From contig CAXXFQ010000010.1 in the NCBI GenBank assembly GCA_963674475.2, positions 1-31,476 of the forward strand: 31,476 nt of DNA. The letters run 5' to 3'. The DNA is from CAXXFQ01 sp963674475. Lineage in GTDB: Bacteria; Planctomycetota; Planctomycetia; Pirellulales; Thermoguttaceae. Positions 9,282-18,815 of this stretch are shown in pieces (the first letter of the stretch is position 1; each line of letters opens with the position of its first letter). The position numbers were made by a program, and so were the translations under genes. The notes under the pieces are model-generated. The model was not told the origin of the DNA, searched no databases, and was given only the letters and a program-made list of their open reading frames with translations.

Positions 9282-9333
9282 AATATACGTGAATGGAAAA
9301 TTGTTTTGCTGGAAGACGTGGAGAGAAACGACA

Positions 9334-9363
9334 GAAATGCCTCTGCATCGGCAGAGGCATTTC
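9334..9363. terminator. Strong hairpin between convergent genes
   Basis: Arms GAAATGCCTCTGC and GCAGAGGCATTTC, 13 bp and perfect, enclose an ATCG loop. It lies between the end of the hydratase gene and the end of the porin gene, so it probably stops transcription from both sides; no long T-run is present. Confidence 0.6.
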
Positions 9364-9447
9364 CTTTGGGAGAAAAAGAGAGAATTACGTGTAAAGTTCT
9401 CTCTTGTTTGCGACTCCCCGGACACCACTCCAGGGAGCCACACTGTC

Positions 9448-9467
9448 ATACAGACACATGTCTGTAT
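9448..9467 (-). terminator. Palindrome touching the porin stop codon
   Basis: Perfect 9-bp arms ATACAGACA and TGTCTGTAT with a 2-nt centre abut the porin TAA. It could be a weak terminator for the porin mRNA. Confidence 0.35.
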
Positions 9468-10552
9468 TAGAAGTCGTAATTCATGCGCACTCGCACACCA
9501 AAACTGCTGGTGTCATCCGGGTCCGTACCTTCGTCGTGGTCGAAACTAGCGCCGGCATAGGAACCGGCATATGACACAAAAAGTCCTTCAACCGGAAGCT
9601 GTTGTTTGAAACTGATGTAGCCTTCGAACATACTATCTTCCGTGTAGGTATCAACGTCTAACATGGTGTACCCGCCGGCAAAACCAAGGCTATGACCTTC
9701 ACCAACCGGCATGGTGTAGTAGAGCATGGAGCTGAGGGTATTGGAATCCAATAGATCTTCGCCCGCTTCGTCTTTCCCGGTTGTTGCGCCGTAGGCGAGT
9801 GAAACGCCCAGCGTTCCGCCAAGGTTGAACTCGGCAGTTGCTGCACCGCCGAATCTGTTCAGTTCAGCATCGCTCTCATCGGTATTCTGGGGGACGTAGG
9901 CCAGGAATTCTCCACCCACGGTCACGGTCATCATGTCTGTGCTCACTTTATACAGCGGACGGGCGCCATAAGCGTTGAGCGCAGCATCCAAAGTGATGAC
10001 GCCTGGTGTGGTCACGCCGGTGTCAGGATCGGTTGACACACCATAGATAGTGCCCTCATCAAGACCGCCGACGATGATGCCAAGTTCCAGGCCGCCGATT
10101 TTCAGGGCCATGTTGTTGATCGGCAGACGGCCGCGAGCGTAATCCCCCTGGTAACGGCTGGGAGCGCCGGGAGCGCTGGTGATGAAGGTATCCTGTCCTT
10201 TCCCGAACAGGCTGGTTGCTTCCCAGCGACCGATCAGAAAAGAAAAGCTCTCATTTCCGAATTCCACAAAAGAATCATCCACACCGGTGGTTCCTGATGT
10301 CGCGATCATGGCATCGCCTTTGGCATAACCAAACCAGCCGTTATCACCTTCGACGCGGCCTTCAAACTTAATGTGTGTGCGGCCGTCGTTGCCCCAGACA
10401 CTGTAATTGTTCGCTCCGTCATCTTTAAATTCGACGTTGGTATTGGTTTCCACGTCACCGGAAATGCTCATGCTGGCGGTGGTATCGGCAAATGCGGCCG
10501 GAACCAGCAATAAGGTTGCACAAACTGCAAGCGCTACTAAACGTAATTTCAT
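9467..10552 (-). CDS. Outer-membrane porin-like beta-barrel protein
   Basis: A 361-aa secreted protein, intact. ATG at 10552 follows AACAGGAGATACACA; the signal peptide (MKLRLVALAVCATLLLVPAA, then FADTTAS) is cleaved near residue 22. The mature chain shows alternating amphipathic strands, many Gly/Asn/Asp turns, a Gly-aromatic pattern (GRTHIKFEGRVEGDNGWFGY) and ends in VRVRMNYDF. The terminal Phe is the recognition signal for the BAM insertion machinery. Length and composition fit a 16-stranded diffusion porin; the substrate is unknown. It is separated by over 800 nt from the upstream tetR gene, and that gap carries several AcrR-like operators, so control by a TetR regulator is likely. Confidence 0.82.
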   Translation of the reverse strand: MKLRLVALAVCATLLLVPAAFADTTASMSISGDVETNTNVEFKDDGANNYSVWGNDGRTHIKFEGRVEGDNGWFGYAKGDAMIATSGTTGVDDSFVEFGNESFSFLIGRWEATSLFGKGQDTFITSAPGAPSRYQGDYARGRLPINNMALKIGGLELGIIVGGLDEGTIYGVSTDPDTGVTTPGVITLDAALNAYGARPLYKVSTDMMTVTVGGEFLAYVPQNTDESDAELNRFGGAATAEFNLGGTLGVSLAYGATTGKDEAGEDLLDSNTLSSMLYYTMPVGEGHSLGFAGGYTMLDVDTYTEDSMFEGYISFKQQLPVEGLFVSYAGSYAGASFDHDEGTDPDDTSSFGVRVRMNYDF

Positions 10553-10771
10553 TGTGTATCTCCTGTTAAGACGTTTAAAACGGCATGAGGATGCTGTGCG
10601 CTCATTTCGCTTAAACGTATCGTGTTCATGTTTTTTATTCTTAAATGTTATCTTCTCTACTGTGGTCGGCAAATTCTAACCACCAGGAGAACGCCAAACC
10701 AGCGAACTCCTCTTGCTCTCTATCCTGTGTCTTCCCCGCATCCCCCCTTTGGTGAGATGAGTCAGCAAGAG

Positions 10772-10895
10772 ATCAGGGTGGGACGAGTAAGCATGTCTAC
10801 CCTGATAACTTCCGAATGTTCGTTATCCTCTTAAAGATGTGGTTGTTGCACGCTGGTAAACATGCATGTCTGTAGGTTGATAGCGTGCAACAACC
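10772..10895. repeat. Two large inverted repeats upstream of the porin
   Basis: At 10772-10806 arms ATCAGGGT and ACCCTGAT enclose 19 nt. At 10841-10895 perfect 14-bp arms GGTTGTTGCACGCT and AGCGTGCAACAACC enclose 27 nt. Both lie 220-345 nt upstream of the porin start, on an mRNA leader or in promoter DNA. Their function is not evident, and no coding frame explains them. Confidence 0.5.
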
Positions 10896-11105
10896 CGCAG
10901 CAGATAAAAACATTCCTGAATGTACGTTATGATGTAAAGACTTCTACAAGAATCCTTTCAACGTCTTAAATTCAAAATGCTGAAAGTATATACATAACAA
11001 ACATACCGGAATGTATGTTGAAAAACAAAAAAAATTACAACGCTCATACCGATGATGTAATAAGTCTTTCACCGGCACCACAAGAAACATACTTGAATGT
11101 ATGTT
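10805..11105. promoter_or_regulatory. Array of AcrR-like TetR operators
   Basis: Two perfect palindromic sites, AACATACCGGAATGTATGTT (11000-11019) and AACATACTTGAATGTATGTT (11086-11105), share arms AACATAC and GTATGTT. A third, weaker copy is AACATTCCTGAATGTACGTT (10909-10928), and a fourth keeps only the right half (10814-10824, GAATGTTCGTT). The arms match the ACATACAT/ATGTATGT arms of the E. coli AcrR operator. The rest of 10553-11376 is AT-rich and has no gene. Confidence 0.6.
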
Positions 11106-11376
11106 GATGTGCAAAAAAAACAAACCAAATCACAATTTTCATTTACAAATAACAATGTAGTAACACAGGGGGTTTTTGTAAAGGAAAAAATGTAAAAAAA
11201 CATTTTTTTTAAATAAAAATGGAACTTTTTCACGAAAACAAAGTCAAATACGATTCCTTGCCGCGAGCACATTTCTTGAATTTGTCTGTCGATTGTCATG
11301 TTGTAAGGAGGTTTGCTACTTGATCGCCTGAAGCAGGGAGTTTGCTATGGCAGTATTTTCTGCCGAGGATTCTTGT

Positions 11377-11989
11377 TCATTTCGTAGAAATACTTTGCAA
11401 GAAATTGCTGGTCGCTTCCTGGATGTCGTCTTTACTGAAAGGTTCCCAGGCTTCCAGGGACTTGATGGATCAGGCCAGGAATAAACACATTAACCATTGT
11501 GAAAATGGCCGATGTCGTGAGATCGCTGCGAAAATCTCCAGATTGTCTGCCATCCTCGATCAGCTGGAAGAATTGAGCTTTTCTTTGAGAGGAATGGCCT
11601 TCCTGGAACGGCTCGGCAAGCGCTTCTTTTGCCTCTGGGGTCCATTCAATTTTGTAACGTAATCTCCCCACAGCACAAAAGTCTTCATCGGTGAGAAATT
11701 TCGTGGGTACGTGCATAATAAGGCGGCGCAATTTTTCGTAAGGGGCTATGTCCGTTCGCAGGATAGCTTGTGCTTCAAAACGAAGTTCGTTTACCGCTTC
11801 CTGAAAGACCTCACGAAACAGTTCCAGTTTATTTTTGAAATGCCAGTAAAACGCGCCCCGTGTCACATCCGCTTCTTTGGCAATATCCTCCAACCTCGTC
11901 GCTGCAAAGCCTTTTTCACTAAACACTTTTAACCCGGCTTTTAATAAGCGCTGTCGTGTTAATTCCGCCTGCTCTTTCGTTGCTCCCAT
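11377..11989 (-). CDS. TetR-family repressor, AcrR/TtgR-like (one frameshift)
   Basis: Efflux-type TetR repressor of about 203 aa. The N-terminal helix-turn-helix reads TRLEDIAKEADVTRGAFYWHFKNK (residues about 31-54; listed here only as landmarks DIAKEADVTRGAFYWHF). TRGAFYWHF is the recognition-helix signature shared with AcrR and TtgR. The C-terminal ligand domain is diverse, as usual. One extra base in CCC at 11445-11447 moves the end from an early stop to FSKDDIQEATSNFLQSISTK with a TGA at 11377-11379. It lies near an array of AcrR-like palindromes (10805-11105, 13511, 15472), so it is the best candidate to bind them and to respond to toxic hydrophobic compounds. Confidence 0.85.
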
Positions 11990-12349
11990 TCTCTCTCCCT
12001 GAATTTGTAAACGATTTATACATGCACGATTATATAATTTTTAGCGGGGTGCCGAAAAAGGTCAAGGGAAATTTAAGTCTTTTTTTATCTAAAGTATCAT
12101 TCACTCGTTGGAGAAAACAGAATGCTGAAAACATTGACACTTTTTAGGGTGGTGAGACATGCCGAGGGATACGCAACTCCCATATTGGCCAAGAAAATTG
12201 CTTGCGAAACGTTTTGAACGGATACTAGCTGTTCACGTCGTTGCCCAGGAGATCAAAACTCGTATCCAACACGTTCGGGATGGAGATCTCCATAGTCGGA
12301 GTAACATTGATGCGTTCCGCGGAGAATGGGCGAGAGTTTGTCGGAGGAA

Positions 12350-12600
12350 TCAATTCCTTGCCTGCGGAGTGATGTCCGAATGAAGCACACCGTGCATTGC
12401 AGTGTGAATATCATCAAGCGCCCCTGAAAAAATGTCCCCAAATAGCTCTAATTTATATTTAAGTGCCAATAGAACGCTCCGCGTGTCAGCCCTGGTTTCC
12501 CTGGTGACATCTTCAAGCCGAATGGAACTGAAGCCTTTTCGCTGGACACTTTCAACCCGGCATCTCATAAACGTTTCCGTGTATCGCTTGCGTATTTTGG
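12350..12600 (-). pseudogene. Second TetR-family repressor, degenerate
   Basis: Remnant of a paralogue of the TetR gene just downstream of it on the same strand. Read across frames it gives TRKRL, a stop, DAGLKVSSEK, GFSSIRLEDVTRET, GLTRGAFYWHL, then KYKLELFGDIFSGALDDI and HSDIT, colinear with the intact paralogue (TRQRLLKAGLKVFSEKGF and so on). It has two indels in the recognition-helix region, a TGA where Arg or Leu is expected, and a Phe to Ser change, so unlike other broken genes here it shows real decay. The C-terminal two-thirds is not recognisable. Confidence 0.7.
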
Positions 12601-13166
12601 GTGTGCTGTTATCGTTTCTCCATCCGATCATCTTTGGGATGGCAGTAAACCCGGTAGCCGTTGGCTTGTGTGCTCTCGCAGACTCTTGAATTGTCCCGAA
12701 TATTGGTCCAGTGTTCGTTTGCCGCCGGGCAGTCGGGAATTCTTTGACCGCAGGCGCGGTAGCTTTCACACCAGGCGAGCGCATCATATTCGCGCCAACT
12801 CCATCCGGAGGACTGTATGCAACTGATTTTGTTGACCAGAAACGGTGAAGTCATCTCGAATCTAGAAGGGGAGCCTCTGGTGGTGCTGTCCCCTGAAATT
12901 CCGTGACTTGGGAAGATGGGCTCTCTGGGATGTGAGACTTAAGCAGAAATGCACCTATTGTCACGCAAAGCAAGATGCACAATATCGACGAACCATGTAT
13001 CAAAAATGCCTGGCGGAATTCATCGAGGGATTGTGTCGGACTACAGAGTCTGGTTTGATATGAGAAATAAGCATTATCTTAAAAATAATTTGCCAGAAAT
13101 TCTCTCACGAACCATGAGCAAAACCAGCCTTTTCATCAGAAGTTATGCCATCCAAGCTTTGCCGGC
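12601..13166. other. Unassigned stretch with no recognisable gene
   Basis: Short open frames occur on both strands. One at 12817-12906 (plus, 29 codons, beginning MQLILLTRNGEVISN) has a good GGAGG 5 nt upstream but resembles nothing I can name. An 81-codon minus frame (12609-12854) and a 73-codon plus frame (12949-13170) also have no recognisable domain. It sits between two gene remnants, so it is probably more eroded sequence. Confidence 0.4.
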
Positions 13167-13520
13167 TTAAATCTCGAATAGCGGTCGCCCTGACATGACG
13201 TAGCCTGATGTTGGTTCTCGAGCAGTTGCTATTCGGCCAATACAATATTGTGCTGTTTCGGTAATAGCTCCCTGTTCAATCTCTGGATTCAGGCGTTCAA
13301 TGCTAATGTCTAGGTTGTTTTCTAAGGCCGTACTCAGCGCCTCATTAAGTGATAAGAACACTTGCTGGCGACGATCAACAGCTCCCCGCAGATTGCCATT
13401 CTGCGCCTGAGCGCTTTGCATGTGAATCGCCCCAACGAGAACGATGTTGAGGGCGATCAGGGTTCTCAAGGTGTTGTCGTGATGGAATTTTATGTTCTTC
13501 CTTCTATATGGAACATTCAT
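13167..13520 (-). pseudogene. N-terminal fragment of a TolC-type outer-membrane efflux protein
   Basis: A 117-codon frame begins with a signal peptide (TLIALNIVLVGAIHMQSAQA) followed by FLSLNEALSTALENNLDISI and EIEQGAITETAQ, the characteristic start of the TolC/outer-membrane efflux family, where Ala- and Asn-rich helix 1 carries LxEAxxxALxNN. The rest of the roughly 400-500 aa barrel and helical domain is absent; no match is found further down. It is therefore the stub of an RND partner gene. Its start codon lies inside an AcrR-like palindrome. A cognate outer-membrane channel for the RND pump at 15.6-20 kb would otherwise have to be encoded elsewhere. Confidence 0.7.
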
Positions 13521-13538
13521 GTATGTATGGTGAATGTT
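13511..13538. promoter_or_regulatory. AcrR-like inverted repeat at the TolC-fragment start
   Basis: Perfect arms AACATTCA and TGAATGTT enclose 11 nt that include TGTATGTATGG. It overlaps the start codon at 13518-13520 and uses the same half-site vocabulary as the operators near 11 kb and 15.5 kb. Confidence 0.45.
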
Positions 13539-13562
13539 AAAAAAATACTAAATAGTTAAAGT

Positions 13563-13977
13563 TCAGGCCTCGAGTGAATCCAACCACTCCTCAGCATGTT
13601 CACGATCAGAGAAACCTGCCGACGATTTTTCGTGCCAGCCATTTCCGCGATCTGATTGTGCAGCATGTAGGCGAAGTGTGAGCCCGACACGATTTCAGCA
13701 ACTTTTTGCAGGCCGCTGTCGGCAGCAATTTTTGAAAATTCAGTAAAAATCGAATTAAATCCGGACGTTGAACCTTTTCGACGCCGGCATCCAGCACTAA
13801 AGTAAACTCATTGCTGAGATAGCTCCCGAGCTCCAACCAGACATCGAGAATCTCCGATGCGTCGGGAAAGTTCGTTATATCGGCCTCAAGCGTGCAGTAA
13901 ATTCGATTTTTGGATGGAGCGACGGCCAAAGTATAGTTCTTCGTGTCGACAATGTATGTGAAAGCGTCGTTATGCAT
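13563..13977 (-). CDS. SpoIIAA/STAS-like small protein, downstream copy (two frameshifts)
   Basis: Reconstructed protein of about 138 aa. It begins with a beta-rich half (YIVDTKNYTLAVAPSKNRIY, then EFTLVLDAGVEKVQ). After a shift near 13735 (TTTTT run) it continues TEFSKIAADSGLQKVAEIVS and HFAYMLHNQIAEMAG, and after another near 13620 (AAAAA run) ends AGFSDREHAEEWLDSLEA. Strands, then a long helix, then the closing AEEWL motif are characteristic of the SpoIIAA-like (STAS/SEC14) family of small cytosolic proteins, whose roles are poorly known. It is the second of two tandem paralogues 18 nt apart. Family assignment rests on pattern, not on an alignment. Confidence 0.6.
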
Positions 13978-13995
13978 AGTCCTTATTTAAACTCC

Positions 13996-14405
13996 CTAAA
14001 TTGTATCCAACCAGGCTTCAGCTGCTTTGCGGCTGATAAATCCTCTATATTGGACTCCTTTCCTCATCTGTTCCGAATCCCGATCTTGCGCACCCTGTCG
14101 TATCACACTCTCAGGGCACACGTCCGCAATTTTGCGAACACCCCCCTCGAACAGCAAATCCATGACATCGTGGATCAGCGCGCTATCGTCCTGCTGCGTC
14201 ATCCTTTGCTTGCACAACTCCACCAGCATCGTAAAGCCGTTGGAGAGATGATGTTTCACGTCATGTATTGTTCAAGAAATTGAGAAGGTTCAGGACGTTC
14301 TCCAGCCCCTTCCTGAACGTGAGCATAGATTCGATTTTTTCGGGGGTCGACGTCTATGATATAATGTTCTGTTTGCACAATGTGTATCAACATGTCTCGG
14401 TTCAC
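13996..14405 (-). CDS. SpoIIAA/STAS-like small protein, upstream copy (one frameshift)
   Basis: About 136 aa. A GTG start at 14405 is preferred because GGAGGA lies 7 nt upstream; the next ATG (14393) is too far from it. The N-terminal half (MLIHIVQTEHYIIDVDPRKN, RIYAHVQ) matches its neighbour's YIVDTKNYTLAVAPSKNRIY. A frame change near 14255-14265 leads into KHHLSNGFTMLVELCKQRM, VRKIADVCPES and the ending RGFISRKAAEAWLDTI, again matching the neighbour's AGFSDREHAEEWLDSLEA. Two similar-sized tandem paralogues, both broken only by indels, point to a local duplication with conserved structure. Function unknown. Confidence 0.6.
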
Positions 14406-14547
14406 TGTATTCTCCTCCAATGCCCGGAAGATATGGAGCTTATGAGGCAGGTATTCCTCGCGAGGGGTACCTGCCTCGAACAGAAACAAGAATACTTTGG
14501 TTCTTCTTGCTTCCGGGAACTCCGAAGTTTTAAACGTCTGCCGGTTT

Positions 14548-14889
14548 TCAACGATTTCGCATAGTCATCTTTCTGTGACGGTTGGGTGCGGCGTGGGCGA
14601 AATATTGCAAAGCACATGCAAAATCAAACCCGTCTTCGGTAACAATGCGGCGCTTAAATGCCGTCACCGCCGTGTGTATTATACCATGAATCTCTGACTG
14701 CCAATTCTTGATACCAGCAGCGGCAGCACTCACTCTTGCGACAGCTGGGTCACGAGACTTTGCATCAGCGACTGTCGTTCGTGCTGCTCATTCGCTACGT
14801 CCAGCCGGCGCCATTGCGGCAGCTCGACTCATGCCGTGTGATCCGCCAACAAAGGCGAAATTTTTCTGTGTAACATTACGTTCTTGCAT
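14548..14889 (-). pseudogene. Fragment of an SDR-type NAD(P)-binding oxidoreductase
   Basis: Starting at ATG 14889 the frame reads TQKNFAFVGGSHGMSRAAAM, a Rossmann GGSxGM motif, and stops after 33 codons. Another frame continues with IHGIIHTAVTAFKRRIVTED and GFDFACALQYFAHAAPNR, typical of the middle of SDR proteins that act on ketones or lipids. The catalytic Tyr-Lys half is missing. It is shortened and shifted, so it is a remnant. It lies 140 nt upstream of the SpoIIAA-like pair on the same strand. Confidence 0.6.
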
Positions 14890-15098
14890 AGTATTCTTTG
14901 CTCTATAAGCTATTTATTTCTACTTATATTTGCTGTCAACAAAAAATATAATTATAGATAAATTTTTTAAGTCATATAAATAAATTTGCACAACATAAAT
15001 ATATCGATATCGGCCCTTCTGTGACAAGTGGAGTATGTAAGCTCTGCGTGTAGAGAAGGTTGGACCAGATTCAGTTATTTGCATTGACTGCCTCCCTT

Positions 15099-15143
15099 CC
15101 TCCCCTTATCCCTTAGAGAAAAAACTCAAAGGATACGGGGAGG
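15099..15143. repeat. 13-bp inverted repeat
   Basis: Arms CCTCCCCTTATCC and GGATACGGGGAGG pair with one mismatch around a 19-nt A-rich loop. Position and role are unclear; it may be a terminator remnant. Confidence 0.4.
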
Positions 15144-15471
15144 AATTGCAATTCGGAATCGCATCTTGCAAACATGTTGAATGTATGTTGAGCAATAGAA
15201 ATTCATTACTCCTTGCATTTCTTATTGAGTATATATTCATCCAAACATGAGATGCATGTGTATTCCGGCAATATTTCATGCGAAGATGTGCGTAGAGAGC
15301 ACACTGGTGCCTTCAGAAAAAACCGAATTGTCGAGCATGTTTCGGGCTCATGCATCTCACCATGGACGAGGCTGCCCTACTGCTCTGAATCGAGCACGTT
15401 CGGAGGAGCTCGAATGCGTTCATGCCATATAATTCTCAAATGTTATCATTATGTAATTTCATAATATGATC

Positions 15472-15503
15472 AATCAACATACATATATGCATGTATGTTG
15501 ATT
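15472..15503. promoter_or_regulatory. Near-consensus AcrR-type operator
   Basis: Perfect 13-bp arms AATCAACATACAT and ATGTATGTTGATT flank a 6-nt ATATGC centre. The inner 24 bp have the same arm sequence and spacing (ACATACAT, 6 nt, ATGTATGT) as the E. coli AcrR site. It lies past the RND pump end and upstream of the SDR-fragment/SpoIIAA-like group. Confidence 0.6.
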
Positions 15504-15616
15504 AATAAAAAAACTTGCTCACCATACATACTAGAAGAGCTCTGAGCTAATTGCCGTAAATCTGTAACAGTGATATTGCTTGTCTTCTGTGTCGTTTTCA
15601 TACATTGTCGAGAATA

Positions 15617-18600
15617 TTAAGTCTGGTCTGACGCCAACACCTTATCGGGGACATGCTGTTTGAACACTCGCTGTGTGACAAATTCACGCACGCTTTCGAT
15701 CAAAGAGTACAAGACCGGAACAACAAATAGGGTCAAGAAGGTTGAGGAGAAGATACCCCCGATCGCGACCACGGCCATTGGGGACAGCCTCTCCCCTCCC
15801 TGCCCGCGTCCTAATGCCATTGGGATCATTGAAAAGATGATCGCCACATTCGTCATTAAAATCGGTCGTAATTTGACGGTACAGGCCGAAGAATCGCTTC
15901 GGCGCCAGGCCATCTTCTTTTCGCGCCGTAAAAATTCGATATGATCGATCAAATCAAGCCATTATTCACGACGATTCCGACCAGCATAATCACCCCCATA
16001 ATTGAAACCAGGTCAGGGTTTTTCCTGTGAGCACCAAAGAGCTTAACACCCCAATCATCGAGAGGGGCACAGTCGACATGATCGTCATCGATGGATCGCC
16101 GATTCCAGAAGGATCGAGAGCAGCATATGGTCAGCGCGATCGCCATCACCAGCGCGACCCCCGTGTCGCCAAAGGATTCGCCCATCTGTTCAACGTCGCC
16201 GCCCCATTCAAGAGTGACGCCCTGTGGAAGCGATAAGGCGTTAATTTGTTGATCGATCGCCTCGGCAATTGTTCCGACATCATATCCGGCGCTCACATTG
16301 GCTCCAACGGTTACGGCTCGCTGCCGTTTGTAGCGATAAATTTTACTCGGCCCTTCCGCCATTGTGATGGTAGCCAGGGCTTCTAAACGCACAATGCCTT
16401 TGGGCGTCTGAATCGGCAGGGAGCTGACCGATTCAAGATCCGTGCGGTCAGCGTCGGCCAGCTTGACATAAATATCGTATTCGTCCCCTTGCACTTGAAA
16501 TGTGGATTCCGTGTCCCCGGCAAAGGAGGTCCTGAACATCAGAGCAACCTCGGCGGTGTGACGCCATAGTCGGTACAGCGTTGATAATCGGGGGTGACTT
16601 GAATCTCAGGTTTGCCCGTGCGCCAATCGATATCAATATCCGTCGTTCCCGGGATCTGTTTAAAAATTGCGATCAATTGATCTGAGAGGGTGAGCAGAGT
16701 GTCCATGTCCTGTCCATAAACATACAGAGAAAGCGGTTTTTCACCCTTTGAGGGGGAATTACTGTGTTGATTTGATGGTTAAGGCGGCTCCGGGAATATC
16801 GGCAAACAGATGCCGCCATGCGACCGCAATCTGATCGGCAGAACGTTCGCGCTGCTCCTTATCCACCAGGGCAACCGTAATCGAGGCTTCGTTGACCCCC
16901 GCCGGATTGGTTGTCGTCCCTCCTAGTTGTGTATAAAAATGTTTCACATAGGGCAGCGGTTTTAAACGGTCTTCAATCAACATTAACGTGCTCAGGGTTC
17001 CTTCCACCGACTCATCCACCGCTTTTTCGACGGAAATTGTGACCTCGCTTTCATCAGTCGTTGTCATAAATTCAGTCCCAATCCGTTTCATCAAGCCTAA
17101 TGAGCCCAGGAAGAGCGCCAGGGCAAGAATCAATGTCACCCAACGCCAACGAAGAATCATCCGCAGCGACGTGTGATATAGATGTTCACAGCTTCCATAG
17201 AAGGCTTCCCAGTATGTCCCAAACCAGGCCCAAAAACCTCTGTGGGTGTCCTGATGCTTGAGCATTCGTGACGCCAGCATGGGCGTGAGTGAAACGAGAG
17301 GAGCAGCGAAAAACAGGTCGCATAAATCACCGTGAGTCCGAACTCTCTAAACAGTTGCCCAACGATACCAGACATCATGGCAATCGGCAGAAAGACAGCC
17401 ATGTTGGTCAAGGCGGAACCGAACACCGCGACTACGATCTCCGCGGTGCCATTTCAGCCACGATTAAGGGGGACTCATTCGTCTCTTTCAGGTGACGCTG
17501 GATATTTTCTAAGACGACGATCACGTTGGCGACGAGCACCCCGACCGAAAGCGCCAGCGCCATGAGTGAAAGGGCGTTGGCGCTAATCCTGACGCATACA
17601 TCAAGGAGAACGAGGCAACCACGGCCAACGGCATAGATACGGTGGCAATCAGCGTCAAGCGCGGTTGATGCAGGAAAAGCAGCAACACCCCGCCTGTCAG
17701 GAGAATGCCAAGCCCCAGATTCTGCAAGACATTATTCAATGCGGCGTGAATAGAGGTTGATGTATCTTTGGCCAGGACAAGTTCATACTCGTCAGGAAGC
17801 TCCTGTTCAAGGGTGCTCAGAAGTTGTCTGACCTGCGCCATGATCTCCACCGTATTGGCGTCACTGGCTTTAATCAGCGATAAGCCGACGGCGGACTGAC
17901 CGTTCATGCGGGCCATGTTGCGCATTTCTTTAAAGGTGTCTTCAACCCTGGCGATATCAGCTAAACGGACCGAACCGGCGGGGGGTGGGAATTTCAAGCC
18001 GCTCGATCGCTTCCAGAGAAGAGAATTCGCCTTTCAGACGCAGATTGAGTTCCTGCTCGTTGTTGATGAGCCGTCCGGCAGGGAGTTTCATATTGAATGC
18101 GGTGATGAGGTTATTGAGATCGAGTATGCTTAAGCCATAGGACACAAGCTTTTCCGACGAAACTGCGATCACGATTTCCCGCTCTTTCTGGCCAAAGACG
18201 TCCACAGAGGCCAGACCGTTGATCTGTGTAAAACGGTCGATCATGCTTTCATCCACAAGCCGATAAATATCTTCGACCGGATGTGGGGCGAGTACCGCAA
18301 TTTGGGCGATCGGCAGAGAGCCAAGCTCAAACTTTGCCGTAATCGGCCGGTCGGCATCGTCCGGGAGATCGCTGATAATTTGATCGATCTTGGAGCGCAC
18401 GTCATTCTCCGCCACATCCGGATCGACCGCTAATTCGAATTCAGCCATCACCAATGACGCACTCTCCTGGGAGATCGAATTTTGCGCCTTCAATCCGCTC
18501 ACGGAGGCGACAGCCTCTTCTATTTTTTCAGTCACCTGAGTCTCCACTTCATCAGGGCCTGCTCCGGGATAGATGGCCGAAATGAGGACATAGGGAATAT

Positions 18601-18721
18601 CGATCTTGGGGAAGAGATCTTTTGCCAATTTCGTGTACGAGTAAGCGCCGAACATCAGCAAAATGAGGAACACCATAATAGTCGTTACCGGACGTCGAGT
18701 AAAAAGTCGAATAAAATTCAT
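15617..18721 (-). pseudogene. RND multidrug efflux transporter (HAE1/AcrB type), more than ten frameshifts
   Basis: Inner-membrane proton-driven exporter. The total span, 3105 nt or about 1034 codons, is exactly full length. The first 254 codons are intact: FIRLFTRRPVTTIMVFLIL (TM1), KDLFPKIDIPYV, YPGAGPDEVETQVTEKIEEA. Later pieces give LLFLHQPRLTLIATVSMPLA, ALSLMALALSVGVLV, VFLPIAMMSGIVGQLFREFG, the second repeat's IGTEFMTTTDESEVTISVE, LVGIVVNNGLI and the final PMALGRGQGGERLSPMAVVA. Frame changes occur near 17982 (six G), 17585, 17450, 17300, 16765, 16545, 16125, 16100, 16025, 15950 and 15900. All are small indels with both flanks conserved and no nonsense changes, so poor local sequence is at least as likely as a dead gene. 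It follows the adaptor gene by 94 nt. Confidence 0.85.
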
Positions 18722-18815
18722 AGGAGTTACCCGTCTCTCCAGCGGTATCGCAAATCGCCTTATTTGAAGGCATTTTTAAACACGATAACAAGGCTCGCGA
18801 TACACGACTGAATGA

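Larger units (their letters stand above)
14890..15616. other. AT-rich intergenic region
   Basis: No gene is recognised. It contains an imperfect hairpin at 15099-15143, the 12-bp palindrome GAATTGCAATTC at 15143-15154, an AcrR-like half-site at 15181-15189 and a full AcrR-like operator at 15472-15503. Open frames of 60-80 codons between 15213 and 15464 lack any family signature. Confidence 0.5.

Noticed and set aside
11305..11476. AAGGAGG followed by short plus-strand frames near 11330-11480
   Set aside because: The frame after the site stops after three codons, and the longer one is antisense to the TetR C-terminus.
12609..12854. 81-codon minus-strand frame rich in Cys and Trp
   Set aside because: No recognisable domain, no good ribosome site, and it overlaps eroded TetR sequence; kept only as unassigned sequence.
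15213..15464. Overlapping 60-80 codon frames in the AT-rich gap
   Set aside because: No family signature in any of the frames and no paired ribosome site.
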